From Variovorax saccharolyticus (lineage in GTDB: Bacteria > Pseudomonadota > Gammaproteobacteria > Burkholderiales > Burkholderiaceae_C): a stretch of 64,000 nucleotides of DNA. A program made the position numbers and the translations under genes. The notes below the pieces were generated by a model. The model saw only the letters and a list, made by a program, of their open reading frames with translations, made no database searches and was not told the DNA's origin. Shown in pieces: positions 1-7,446 of this stretch (the stretch's first letter is position 1; each line of letters starts with the position of its first letter). Location of the stretch: positions 186,001 through 250,000 of the forward strand of contig NZ_JASZYT010000001.1 in the NCBI RefSeq assembly GCF_030316765.1, in the 5' to 3' direction.

Positions 1-572
1 CCGCAGGCACCGAAGCCGATGCGGGCGACGGGCCAGAGCCACAGGGCGCAGCCGGCGATGGCGGCCGCGATCGACAGGCCCAGTTCGAACAGCAGCGCCG
101 ATCCCGACAGGAAGGCCACGGCGGCCAGGCCGATGCCGGCGACCACCAGGCTGGCCGGCGCGTCGGCCCGCTCGGGCGGAGCGCTCAGCACGGCGGCGAT
201 CGCCAGCGCGCCGACCATCCAGGTGACGGCCTGCAGCGCCAGCGGCTGGTCGCTGAGTCCGACCAGCACCAGCGCCCACAGCACGCAGCTGGCGAGCCAG
301 GTGGTTCGCCGCAGCGCGCGCATGCCTTCGAGCCCGACGCCCAGCAGCGCGGCGGCGGCGTAGATCCAGGGCAGTTCCTCGGTCAGCGAGCCGGGCCATT
401 GCTGCCAGCCGATCACCCAGGCGGAGGCAACGAGGATCGCCGGTGCCACGCCGGTCGCGGCCCAGCGCCGGCCGTGTACCGCACCCAGCCCGGCGCGCAG
501 CAGGCCGGTCGCCGCGAACGAGAGCACGAGCGGCAGCGCCAGACTCTCGAACAGCGGGTGGTGGAAGTCCAT
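1..572 (-). CDS. Integral membrane protein of unknown function (3' end cut off by window edge)
   Basis: The frame is open from an ATG at 572 down to base 1, about 190 codons, so the C-terminus lies outside the window. The translation starts MDFHHPLFESLALPLVL and is almost entirely hydrophobic, with about six probable membrane segments separated by short loops. I recognise no family. It lies 17 bases after the glutathione S-transferase stop on the same strand, so it may be the last visible gene of the same operon. No clear Shine-Dalgarno precedes the ATG, which leaves the exact start uncertain. The continuous hydrophobic pattern supports a real gene. Confidence 0.6.
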   Translation of the reverse strand, partial: MDFHHPLFESLALPLVLSFAATGLLRAGLGAVHGRRWAATGVAPAILVASAWVIGWQQWPGSLTEELPWIYAAAALLGVGLEGMRALRRTTWLASCVLWALVLVGLSDQPLALQAVTWMVGALAIAAVLSAPPERADAPASLVVAGIGLAAVAFLSGSALLFELGLSIAAAIAGCALWLWPVARIGFGAC

Positions 573-589
573 GCCGGTTCAGGAACTGC

Positions 590-1264
590 TCATGCCGGTC
601 CGGTCGAGGTCGACGGCGAGATGCCTTGCGCCACGGCCGCTTCACGCTGCGCGGCCAGTGCGCGCCTGAATCCGTCGCGCTGCTGCAGCCGCTCGGCATA
701 GGCGGCCACCGCGGGCGGGAAGCGCGACACCAGGTCGATCTCGCGGGCCAGCATCAGCGCGTAGCCGACCGAGACATCGGCCACGGTGAAGCGGTCGGCG
801 GCAACGAAGGCATGCTGCTGCAGCACCGTGTCGATGCCGCGCAGCCGCGCGATGAACCACTTGGCGTAGTCGTCCGCCGCTTGCGGCAGCTTGCGCTCGT
901 CGGGCTCGAAGCGGCCGTAGCGCAGCACGATGGTCTGCGGGAAGGTCAGCGTGGCTTCGCCGTGATGCAGGAAGTTGAGCCAGGCGCCGTAGCCGGGTTC
1001 GTCCGGCAGCACGGCGAGGCCGCGCTGGTTGGCGGGGTCGCAGCGCTGCGCCAGGTACTGGCAGATCGCGGCCGACTCGGTCATGCGGGTGTCGCCGTCG
1101 ACCAGCAGCGGGATCGTGCCCAGCGGATTGAGCTCGAGGTAGCTGCGCTGCAATGCCCGCGGCGGAAAGGGCAGCATGTGCAGCTGGTAGGGCGCACCGA
1201 GCTCCTCGAGCGTCCAGAGCGGACGGAAGGACCTGGCGTTGACGCAGTGATAGAGCTCGATCAT
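590..1264 (-). CDS. Glutathione S-transferase family protein
   Basis: This 224-residue protein has the two-domain GST layout. An N-terminal thioredoxin-like half (about 1–80) contains ARSFRPLWTLEEL and the cis-Pro and glutathione-binding stretch GTIPLLVDGDTRMTESAAI. A helical C-terminal half contains FTVADVSVGYAL, the usual N-capping-box region. Its ATG overlaps the stop of the upstream AMP ligase by 4 bases (ATGA), so translation is probably coupled. GSTs beside aromatic-acid genes can isomerise ring-cleavage products such as maleylpyruvate or detoxify electrophiles. The zeta-class Ser-Ser-Cys motif of known maleylpyruvate isomerases is not obvious here, so the substrate is open. Confidence 0.88.
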   Translation of the reverse strand: MIELYHCVNARSFRPLWTLEELGAPYQLHMLPFPPRALQRSYLELNPLGTIPLLVDGDTRMTESAAICQYLAQRCDPANQRGLAVLPDEPGYGAWLNFLHHGEATLTFPQTIVLRYGRFEPDERKLPQAADDYAKWFIARLRGIDTVLQQHAFVAADRFTVADVSVGYALMLAREIDLVSRFPPAVAAYAERLQQRDGFRRALAAQREAAVAQGISPSTSTGPA

Positions 1265-2889
1265 CCCAATACCTTTTCTCGCAGTTCGCGCTTGAGTATC
1301 TTGCCGACCGGACTGACCGGGAATTCCGCCATGATCTCGAGCCGCTCGGGCAACTTGAAGGAAGCGATCTTCTGCTCCCGCAGGTAGGCGATCAGCTCGT
1401 CGAAGGCTAGCGTCGTGCCGGGCTGCAGGATGATGCAGGCGCAGGCCCTCTCGCCGAACACCGGGTCGGGCAGGCCGACCAGCGCCACGCTCTTGACCTG
1501 CGGCAGGCCGAAGATCAGGTTCTCGATCTCGTCGCAGCTGATCTTCTCGCCGCCGCGGTTGATCAGGTCCTTGCGCCGGCCCTCGGTGAAGACGTGGCGC
1601 CCGCGCTTGCGCACGATGTCGCCCATGCGGTAGAAGCCGTCGGCCGTGAAGGCCTCGGCGTTCTTCTCGGGCGCGTTGTAGTAGCCGCGGATCGTGTAGG
1701 GCCCGCGCGTCACCAGCTCGCCGGTCTGGCCGTCGGGCACCTCGCGGTCGTCGTCGTCGAGCACCTTGATCTCGTCGTGGTCGCTGACCGGCGCGCCCGA
1801 GCTCTCGAGCAGCAGGTCGCGGGGGTCGTCGAGCCGGGTCATGTTGATCAGGCCCTCGGCGGTGCCGTAGATCTCCTGCGGCGTGCAGCCGAAGCGGCTG
1901 GCCAGGCGCGCGCGCAGCTCGGGCGCGAGCCTCGCGCCGCCGTTCTGGACCACCTTCAGCGAGGAGAGGTCGAAGCGCTTGGGCACCTCGCTGTCGAGCC
2001 AGCCCGAGATCAGCGGCACCACGCTGGCGATCACCGAGACGCGCTCGCGCTCGACCGTGGCGAAGATGGCCTCGGTGTCGGTGCCGCTCGCGATCACCGC
2101 CGTGCCGCCGGCCGCGAAGGTGCCGAGCAGGCCCGGCGAGGCCAGGTTGTAGTTGTGGCCCAGCGGCAGGATCGCCATGAAGACCGTGTCGCGGTCGAAG
2201 CCGGCGGCGCGGGCGCAGAGCCGGGCATTGAGCACGTAGTCGTTGTGGGTGCGCGGGATCAGCTTCGACATCGAGGTGGTGCCGCCCGACAGCAGCATGG
2301 TCGAGACCTCGTCGGGCGCTGGCCGCACGGCGGCCAGCCGCGCCACCGATTCGCGGTCGGTCACCGAATCGCCCGCGATCAGCGGGTCGAGGGCGCGCTG
2401 CCCCGGCGCCGGCTCGCCGGCCACGATCAGGTGGCGCAGCGACGGGAACTCGGCCGCCATCTCGGCGGCCATCGGTCGGTAGTCGAAGCTGCCGACCACG
2501 TCGGGCAGCAGGTAGGCGCTGGCGCCCGAGGCGCGGATGAAGTGGCGCACTTCGGCATGCCGGTGGGCCCGCAGCGCCATCACCGGAATCGCGCCCATCC
2601 AGTTGAGCGCCAGGTAGGCGATGACGAACTCCGGCAGGTTCGGCAACTGCACCACCACGCGCTCGCCCGGCTTGAGCCCGAGATCGAGCAGGGCCACCGC
2701 GAGGCGGCGTGAATCGCGCACCAGTTCCTCGTAGCTGATGCGCCGGTCGCCGAAGACCAGCGCGGTCTTGTCGGGCACCGAGCGCATCGTGCGCTCGACC
2801 ATCTCGGCCACCGTGAGGTCTTCCCACAGGCCGAGCCGGCGGTATTCGGCCGCCGCCTCGGCGGGCCAGGGGACGCAGCCTTCGAGCAT
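1261..2889 (-). CDS. Aryl-acid AMP ligase (2,3-dihydroxybenzoate/salicylate-type adenylating enzyme)
   Basis: A 542-residue ANL-superfamily adenylating enzyme of DhbE/EntE/salicylate-AMP-ligase type. The ATP-binding loop SGGTTSMSK lies at about 201–209 and runs into LIPRTHNDY, typical of aryl-acid ligases. Later come YGTAEG, YRMGD, the hinge region near RRKDLINRGGEKI, and a C-terminal GKILKREL with the catalytic lysine. It would activate an aromatic carboxylate with ATP and probably hand it to CoA. It sits between a CoA-ester-type flavin hydroxylase and a GST on one strand, so a catabolic role such as salicylate to gentisate via salicylyl-CoA fits better than siderophore synthesis. No carrier-protein or NRPS genes are visible. 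Confidence 0.85.
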   Translation of the reverse strand: MLEGCVPWPAEAAAEYRRLGLWEDLTVAEMVERTMRSVPDKTALVFGDRRISYEELVRDSRRLAVALLDLGLKPGERVVVQLPNLPEFVIAYLALNWMGAIPVMALRAHRHAEVRHFIRASGASAYLLPDVVGSFDYRPMAAEMAAEFPSLRHLIVAGEPAPGQRALDPLIAGDSVTDRESVARLAAVRPAPDEVSTMLLSGGTTSMSKLIPRTHNDYVLNARLCARAAGFDRDTVFMAILPLGHNYNLASPGLLGTFAAGGTAVIASGTDTEAIFATVERERVSVIASVVPLISGWLDSEVPKRFDLSSLKVVQNGGARLAPELRARLASRFGCTPQEIYGTAEGLINMTRLDDPRDLLLESSGAPVSDHDEIKVLDDDDREVPDGQTGELVTRGPYTIRGYYNAPEKNAEAFTADGFYRMGDIVRKRGRHVFTEGRRKDLINRGGEKISCDEIENLIFGLPQVKSVALVGLPDPVFGERACACIILQPGTTLAFDELIAYLREQKIASFKLPERLEIMAEFPVSPVGKILKRELREKVLG

Positions 2890-2905
2890 CGTGGGTTCCT
2901 CCGCT

Positions 2906-4045
2906 TCAGAAGACGAGTTCGGGGTGCAGCTTCTCGTAGGCCGCGGCGAGTTCCGGGTCGCGCTGCCGCACGTCCGCGTGGTCGACCCGGCCGCTGCGCG
3001 TGACGTAGTCGTAAGCGAAGGAGACCGGGTCGAGCGGCAGCTTGGGGCCGAGCTTCTCATACCATTCGCAGCTCTTGATGGCGGCCTTCTGCAGCGTGTC
3101 GGAGCCGGGCTGGCGGATCCGCACGAACTCCTCGAGCATCTTCGGAACATCCGGCCCGCAGGCCTTGAAGGCATCGAAGAGCGCGATCGAATCCTGCATC
3201 GCGAGCCGGGTGCCCGAGCCGACCGAAGGATGGCCGGTGCGCAGCGCATCGCCGATCAGCACGATGTTGTTCCAGTGCCAGCGGCGGTTCTTGACGATCG
3301 TGTAGCGGAACCAGTTCGACTTGTTGGACAGCAGCCTGTGGCCCTGCAGGTCGTCGGCGAAGACCCGCTCGCACCAGGCCAGGCTGTGCGCCTCGTCCAT
3401 GCGGTCGAGCCCGGCCTTGCGGAAGGTGTCCGGGTCGACCTCGACCAGGAAGGTGCTGTGCGTGCGGCTGTAGCGGTAGGTGTGGGCGATCGCGAGGCCG
3501 TCGGGGTTCTGCCGGAAGATCAGCGACAGCGGATCGAAAAGCTGCGTCGTGCCGTACCAGGCGAGCAGGTTCGGCCGCTCGTCGAGCGTCGGGCCGAAGT
3601 GCTCGACGAAGCGGGTGCGGATCGCGCTGTTGGCGCCATCGGCCGCGACGATCAGGTCGGCATCGGCGAACTCCGCGACGTCGTCGAGCCGGCGCTCGAA
3701 TTCGATCTGGACCCCGACCTCGCGGCAATGCGCATGCAGCGCCTCGAGCAGGTCGATGCGGGCCATGCGGTGGAAGGTGTTGTGCGCCAGCCTGACCTGC
3801 ACACCCTGGTGCACCACCGCCATCTCGTCGAACACCTCCTGGTTCAGGGTCATCGAGCGGTAGAGCTCGGGCGCCTGCTCGCGCACGAAGGCCAGCGCGA
3901 CATCGGAGAACACCACGCCCCAGCCGTAGGTGGCGTGCTCGGCATCGCGCTCGACCACGCGGATGTCGTGCGACGGGTCGTCGCGCTTCATGAGGTAGGC
4001 GTAGAACAGGCCCGCGGGGCCGCCGCCGATGATGCGAATCTTCAT
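2906..4045 (-). CDS. FAD-dependent aromatic monooxygenase, salicylyl-CoA 5-hydroxylase-like
   Basis: A 379-residue flavoprotein that starts with the FAD Rossmann motif IIGGGPAGLFYAY, followed by TYGWGVVFSD and LIVAADGANSAIRT, and then the second FAD motif LIGDALRTGHPSVGSGT. GWGVVFSD and the overall length match, from family knowledge, salicylyl-CoA 5-hydroxylase and the N-terminal half of 2-aminobenzoyl-CoA monooxygenase/reductase. The ATG at 4045 puts the GxGxxG motif immediately at the N-terminus, so longer upstream starts are less likely. The next gene begins 16 bases after the stop. The inferred job is hydroxylation of the CoA ester made by the neighbouring ligase. The substrate could also be anthranilyl-CoA. 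Confidence 0.8.
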   Translation of the reverse strand: MKIRIIGGGPAGLFYAYLMKRDDPSHDIRVVERDAEHATYGWGVVFSDVALAFVREQAPELYRSMTLNQEVFDEMAVVHQGVQVRLAHNTFHRMARIDLLEALHAHCREVGVQIEFERRLDDVAEFADADLIVAADGANSAIRTRFVEHFGPTLDERPNLLAWYGTTQLFDPLSLIFRQNPDGLAIAHTYRYSRTHSTFLVEVDPDTFRKAGLDRMDEAHSLAWCERVFADDLQGHRLLSNKSNWFRYTIVKNRRWHWNNIVLIGDALRTGHPSVGSGTRLAMQDSIALFDAFKACGPDVPKMLEEFVRIRQPGSDTLQKAAIKSCEWYEKLGPKLPLDPVSFAYDYVTRSGRVDHADVRQRDPELAAAYEKLHPELVF

Positions 4046-4146
4046 CGTCTTGTCTCGTCTCGTTGGTTGGAGTTCCTGCCTGCATCCTAAGGCTACAGTC
4101 ATGGGCACGACCGCGACATTGTGCGGATCGACGACAGGAACAGCGA

Positions 4147-5370
4147 ATGACTTCAAATATCGTGATCATCGGCGGCGGCCATGCGGCCGCCCAGTTGTGC
4201 GCCGGCCTCGCCGAGGCAGGGCAGGGCGCGCGCGTCCACCTGGTCTGCGAGGAGGCGGCGATCCCGTACCACCGGCCGCCGCTGTCCAAGACCTTCCTGA
4301 AGGGGCCGGACGAGCAGCTGCAGCAGCATCGGGCCGAGGCCTGGTATGCCGAAGCCGGCATCACGCTGCACCTCGGCGACGCGGCGCTGGCGATCGACCG
4401 CGGCGCGCGCACGGTCACGCTGCGTTCCGGCGCGGTGCTCGGCTGGGAGCGGCTGGTGCTTGCGACCGGCACGCGCGCGCGCCGGCTGTCGACCCTGGCC
4501 GGCCTGTCCAACGTCGCCCTGCTGCGCGCCGCCGACGAAGCCGCGCAGCTGCGCACGCTGCTCGCGGCGGCGCAGCATGTGACGGTGCTCGGGGGCGGCT
4601 TCATCGGGCTCGAGGTGGCGGCCACCGCGCTGGCGCTGGGCAAGCAGGTGCTGGTGCTCGAGAGCGCGCCCCGGCTGCTGAGCCGGGCGGTGTCGCCGGA
4701 GCTGTCGGCGCATGTGCTGGCCACGCACCGCGCGGCCGGCATGGACGTGCGCGTCGGCGTGCAGTGCGGGGTCATGGAGGTCGACGGGCCGCGGCTGGCC
4801 TTCGTCGAGGTCGATGGCGTGCCGCAGGCCATCGACCTGCTGCTGCTCGGCATCGGCGCGGTGCCCGAGACTTCGCTGGCGGAAGCGGCCGGCCTGGAGT
4901 GCGCCGACGGCATCGTGGTCGACGCCTACATGCAGACCAGCGACGAGGCCGTGCTGGCGGTCGGCGACTGCACGCGCTTCCCCGATCGGCGAGCCGGCCG
5001 GGCGTTGCGGCTGGAGTCCGTGCAGAACGCGAACGACCAGGCCCGCACGGCCGTCGCGACCCTGACCGGCGCGCCCAGGCCGCACGATGCCGTGCCGTGG
5101 TTCTGGTCGGACCAGGGCAGCCTGCGGCTGCAGATGGCGGGCCTGGTTCCGGCGCCTGGCACGCCGGCCCACAGCACGGTGCGACGACCCGGGGCCAACC
5201 CGGCTTCGTTCTCGCTGCTGCACTACGTGGATGGCGTGCTGAGTTGCGTCGAATCGGTGAATGCGCCGATGGACCACATGATGAGCCGCAAGATCCTGGA
5301 AGCGGGCCGCAGCCCGGACCCGGCGGTCGCGGCCGATCCGGCCGTGCCGCTCAAATCGCACCTGGCCTGA
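4147..5370 (+). CDS. FAD/NAD(P)-dependent ferredoxin (rubredoxin-type) reductase
   Basis: This 407-residue pyridine-nucleotide-disulfide-type oxidoreductase has an N-terminal FAD motif, IVIIGGGHAAAQLCAG. A second dinucleotide fold, VLGGGFIGLEVAATAL at about residues 150–165, binds NAD(P)H. The FAD-contact motif DGIVVDAYMQTS…VLAVGDCTRF precedes a C-terminal reductase domain. No redox-active cysteine pair is seen, so it is of the ferredoxin/rubredoxin reductase class that feeds electrons from NADH to a ferredoxin partner. It is divergent from the flavin hydroxylase with 101 bases between the start codons. No ferredoxin or Rieske oxygenase lies beside it, so the acceptor is unknown. Confidence 0.88.
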   Translation: MTSNIVIIGGGHAAAQLCAGLAEAGQGARVHLVCEEAAIPYHRPPLSKTFLKGPDEQLQQHRAEAWYAEAGITLHLGDAALAIDRGARTVTLRSGAVLGWERLVLATGTRARRLSTLAGLSNVALLRAADEAAQLRTLLAAAQHVTVLGGGFIGLEVAATALALGKQVLVLESAPRLLSRAVSPELSAHVLATHRAAGMDVRVGVQCGVMEVDGPRLAFVEVDGVPQAIDLLLLGIGAVPETSLAEAAGLECADGIVVDAYMQTSDEAVLAVGDCTRFPDRRAGRALRLESVQNANDQARTAVATLTGAPRPHDAVPWFWSDQGSLRLQMAGLVPAPGTPAHSTVRRPGANPASFSLLHYVDGVLSCVESVNAPMDHMMSRKILEAGRSPDPAVAADPAVPLKSHLA

Positions 5371-5386
5371 AAAGGCCCGCGCTGCT

Positions 5387-5602
5387 TCAGGAAACGCCTG
5401 CCGGACGCGGCGCCATGTTCTTTCGAATCTCGGCGTCCATCATGCGGGTGCCGGCCGCCAGCGCGGCCTCATAGGTGTCGGCACCGTATTCCGCGGAGCG
5501 GACCACCTTGTGGGGGACGCCACCGGCGTCGCATTCGAGCAGTGTCCAGAGAAAAGACCCGGGCGCCGGCTCGTCGATAACGAGTTTGATCGGATTCTTC
5601 AT
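5387..5602 (-). CDS. Small conserved-looking soluble protein, unknown function
   Basis: A 71-residue ORF beginning MKNPIKLVIDEPAPGSFLWTLLE, with mixed composition and no membrane segment or signal peptide. Codon use resembles the neighbouring genes and the sequence reads like a folded small protein (KVVRSAEYGADTYEAALAAG looks like a strand-helix unit). It is convergent with the ferredoxin reductase, whose stop is only 16 bases away. It has no domain I recognise. The case for a real gene rests on codon pattern and tight fit between neighbours. Confidence 0.6.
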   Translation of the reverse strand: MKNPIKLVIDEPAPGSFLWTLLECDAGGVPHKVVRSAEYGADTYEAALAAGTRMMDAEIRKNMAPRPAGVS

Positions 5603-5636
5603 GCCTTGATGGTGGGCGTTTGCGCGTCCGATTTCT

Positions 5637-5652
5637 GTAGGCGGAAGCCTAC
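5637..5652. other. Perfect hairpin with GGAA tetraloop between two leftward genes
   Basis: The sequence GTAGGC-GGAA-GCCTAC forms a 6-bp stem closed by a GNRA-type tetraloop. It lies in the 70-base gap between the SDR stop and the start of the 71-residue gene. It has no following T-run on either strand, so it is not a classic intrinsic terminator. It could shape the leader of the small gene or stabilise the SDR mRNA end. Confidence 0.4.
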
Positions 5653-5672
5653 GTTACGTCGGAATTGGATGC

Positions 5673-6470
5673 TCAATCGACCAGGAAGCCGCAACTCAGA
5701 TTGGCGACCGTGCCGGTGATGGCGCCGGCCTGCCGCGAGGCCAGGAAGACGGCGGTGCCGGCGACCTCGTCGAGCGTGGGCAAGCGCTTCAGCAAGGTGC
5801 CGCCGGCGGCGCCTGCCAGCATCTGCTCGATGCCGAGGCCGGCCCGTTCGGCCATGGGCCGGAACACGTCGCGGGTGTGGGAGCCCAGGCCCAACGCCTC
5901 GGGAATCGCGTGCGGGCGGATGCAGACCACCCGGATGCCCTGGGCGCCGAGTTCGCCCGCGAGATGCCGCGACAGCGCTTCGACCGCGGCGCTGGCGACG
6001 CAGTTGCCCAGATAGCCCGGCCCCGGCAGCCTGGCCCCGGGCGTCGACAGCGTGAGGATCACGCCCGAGCCCTTGCGGGCCATGTGGCGCGCGGCCGCCT
6101 TCGCGGTGATGAAGTTGGTCCGGGTGCAGGTGCGGATCGGATACTCGTAGTCGGCGAGCGAGAGCACGGCCAGCGGCGTCCCCTGCACATGCGCGACGCC
6201 GATCGCATTCAGGGCGATGTCGATGCCCCCGGCCTGTTCGGCGACGGCGTCGGCGTGGCGTTCGACCGCCTCGGCGTCGAGGGCATCGAGCTGGGCGGTT
6301 TCGGCCCGGCCGCCGGCCGCGCGGATTTCGGCGGCCACGGCATCCAGCCGGGCCTGCGTGCGTCCGGCCAGGAAGACCCGCGCACCTTCACGGGCGAAGG
6401 CGCGCGCCACCGCGCCGCCGATCGCGCCGCCCGCCCCATGGATCACCGCGGACTGGTTGTCGAGCAGCAT
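5673..6470 (-). CDS. Short-chain dehydrogenase/reductase (SDR family)
   Basis: A 265-residue classical-type SDR. The N-terminal cofactor motif is AVIHGAGGAIGGAVARAFA, followed by VFLAGRTQARLDAVAAEI and LNAIGVAH in the place of the usual NNAG. The catalytic Tyr region is atypical: the stretch GYLGNCVASAAVEALSRHLA occupies the YxxxK position, and I see no clear Tyr-x3-Lys pair. That makes it a divergent member that may not be a standard ketoreductase. The ATG at 6470 is favoured by GGAG five to six bases upstream (GGAGATTCGCATG); an in-frame start further up lies inside the operator region. A pair of operator-like repeats precedes the gene. Confidence 0.85.
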   Translation of the reverse strand: MLLDNQSAVIHGAGGAIGGAVARAFAREGARVFLAGRTQARLDAVAAEIRAAGGRAETAQLDALDAEAVERHADAVAEQAGGIDIALNAIGVAHVQGTPLAVLSLADYEYPIRTCTRTNFITAKAAARHMARKGSGVILTLSTPGARLPGPGYLGNCVASAAVEALSRHLAGELGAQGIRVVCIRPHAIPEALGLGSHTRDVFRPMAERAGLGIEQMLAGAAGGTLLKRLPTLDEVAGTAVFLASRQAGAITGTVANLSCGFLVD

Positions 6471-6486
6471 GCGAATCTCCTGTTTG

Positions 6487-6533
6487 TGTACGGCATCCAC
6501 AAACACTATCAGAGATTCTGGACGGCGTCCACA
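6487..6533 (-). promoter_or_regulatory. Two direct copies of a 15-bp operator-like palindrome upstream of the SDR gene
   Basis: TGTACGGCATCCACA at 6487–6501 and TGGACGGCGTCCACA at 6519–6533 match at 13 of 15 positions. Their start-to-start distance is 32 bases, three helical turns, so a regulator would bind both on one DNA face. The second copy contains the perfect palindrome TGGACG-G-CGTCCA. The first is embedded in the longer inverted repeat GTTTGTG…CACAAAC (6482–6504). A weak −10-like GATAGT on the minus strand lies between the copies, which suits a repressor, perhaps of GntR type. The regulator gene is not in the window. Confidence 0.5.
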
Positions 6534-6560
6534 TCGGGCGCCGCCCGGCCATTCGCCCGC

Positions 6561-6884
6561 TCAGTAGCGGTAGGGGTTGTCGGGGCGGCGGTCGTAGCGG
6601 TTGGGCACGCCGTCGCCGTCTCGATCGCGGTCGTAGCGGTTCGGGACGCCGTCATGGTCGCGATCGCCCCAGCCGCGCCGGTACTCGCGGCGCTCTCCAC
6701 CCTGCGCGTACCAGCCGTAGGAAGGCTGGACCGGCCGCGGCACCACGACATAGCCGCGCGGCGGGGGCGGCGGCGCCGGGATCACCATGACGCGGTTGTC
6801 GTAGGGCTGGGCCTGGGCCGGGGCGGCGAGCAGGGTCAGCGACATCAGGGCGGCGGCGCCGACGGCGGCAAGGAGCTTGTTCAT
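6561..6884 (-). CDS. Small secreted protein with Asp-rich calcium-binding-like repeats
   Basis: A 107-residue protein with a clear Sec signal peptide (MNKLLAAVGAAALMSLTLLAAPAQA, cleavage after AQA). A proline-rich linker with PAPPPPPRGYVVVPRP follows, and then a C-terminal region with DRDHDGVPNRYD and DRDGDGVPNRYD. These two units resemble the DxDxDGxxD repeats of thrombospondin type 3 and other calcium-binding loops. It is probably periplasmic or outer-membrane associated. A purine-rich GAGAGAGA stretch precedes the ATG. The function is unknown; calcium binding is inferred from the repeat spacing only. Confidence 0.75.
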   Translation of the reverse strand: MNKLLAAVGAAALMSLTLLAAPAQAQPYDNRVMVIPAPPPPPRGYVVVPRPVQPSYGWYAQGGERREYRRGWGDRDHDGVPNRYDRDRDGDGVPNRYDRRPDNPYRY

Positions 6885-7041
6885 CGCGGTCTCTCTCTCG
6901 TGGCTTCGAAGACTTCATGCTGCGCGCCGCGTGTGAAGCGGGCGTAAGGCGGGCGCGAAGTCTTGTGTCGTGTTGAATCGCCTGCGTCTTCAACGCGACG
7001 GCGCCGTGTTACGCCGACTGATCGTGGGGCTTGCGTCGAAA

Positions 7042-7071
7042 CATGTAATGTTAGTTAAAATGTATTACATG
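7042..7071. promoter_or_regulatory. AT-rich inverted repeat overlapping the start of the small membrane protein gene
   Basis: CATGTAAT (7042–7049) and ATTACATG (7064–7071) are perfect 8-base inverted arms with a 14-base AT-rich spacer in otherwise GC-rich DNA. The right arm contains the ATG of the downstream gene. A protein bound here would block translation-region DNA or the promoter, so it looks like a repressor operator. The regulator is not identifiable from the sequence. Confidence 0.45.
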
Positions 7072-7260
7072 AACACCGACAGAGATAACTTCCACGACTG
7101 GGCCCGGGACAAGCCCGATTCGACCTCTTTTTCCGGCCTGCATCGTTCGGAACTGCACGATCTGTCGAGCCAGCCGCGCGTGCGATGGGGGCGCATGGCT
7201 TTCCTGGTCGTGTTGGCGGTGGCGCTCGGCGTCGGCTTCAAGTACGCCGCAGGGCTCTGA
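7069..7260 (+). CDS. Small single-pass membrane protein, unknown function
   Basis: A 63-residue ORF, MNTDRDNFHDWARDKPD at the N-terminus. It has a hydrophilic N-terminal two-thirds and one C-terminal membrane helix (MAFLVVLAVALGVGFKYAAG). This is a tail-anchored arrangement with a charged cytoplasmic-like domain. The ATG at 7069 is preferred over in-frame upstream ATGs because coding character begins there, although no strong Shine-Dalgarno is seen and the start overlaps an inverted repeat. No family is recognised. Confidence 0.55.
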   Translation: MNTDRDNFHDWARDKPDSTSFSGLHRSELHDLSSQPRVRWGRMAFLVVLAVALGVGFKYAAGL

Positions 7261-7403
7261 AAGCGCCGACCGGCCGGTGTTCATCCAGCTCCGGGACCAA
7301 AGCTTGTCCCCCGGGCGCCGAGCTGCCTGTTTTGCGGGCAATGCACTGGCAGCCCGCATGGAATCAGGCTTCCTGCGCCGGCCTCCACGCACTTCGCACA
7401 GTG

Positions 7404-7412
7404 TTATCCACA
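7404..7412 (+). other. Perfect consensus DnaA box
   Basis: TTATCCACA matches the strict DnaA R-box consensus. It lies in the 186-base gap between the small membrane gene and regA. Only one such box was noticed here and no AT-rich unwinding region or dnaA/dnaN gene is near, so this is not an origin. It may be chance or a minor DnaA site. Confidence 0.3.
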
Positions 7413-7446
7413 GAAGGGCGGCACAACTCGGCGCCCCCGGCGCGTC

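Noticed and set aside
1594..2712. Long rightward open frame opposite the AMP ligase
   Set aside because: It is a mirror frame of high-GC coding DNA; the translation is Arg/Ala/Gly/His-rich with no domain, while the opposite strand has a full adenylating enzyme.
590..2827. Single 745-residue protein covering the GST and much of the ligase
   Set aside because: The first two-thirds is an out-of-frame translation of the ligase gene; the GST has its own ATG at 1264 with an ATGA overlap.
1261..2889. Siderophore (2,3-dihydroxybenzoate) biosynthesis
   Set aside because: No isochorismate enzymes, carrier proteins or NRPS genes are visible; the neighbours are a CoA-ester type hydroxylase and a GST.
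7404..7412. Replication origin near the DnaA box
   Set aside because: There is one box only, no AT-rich unwinding region and no dnaA, dnaN or rpmH nearby.
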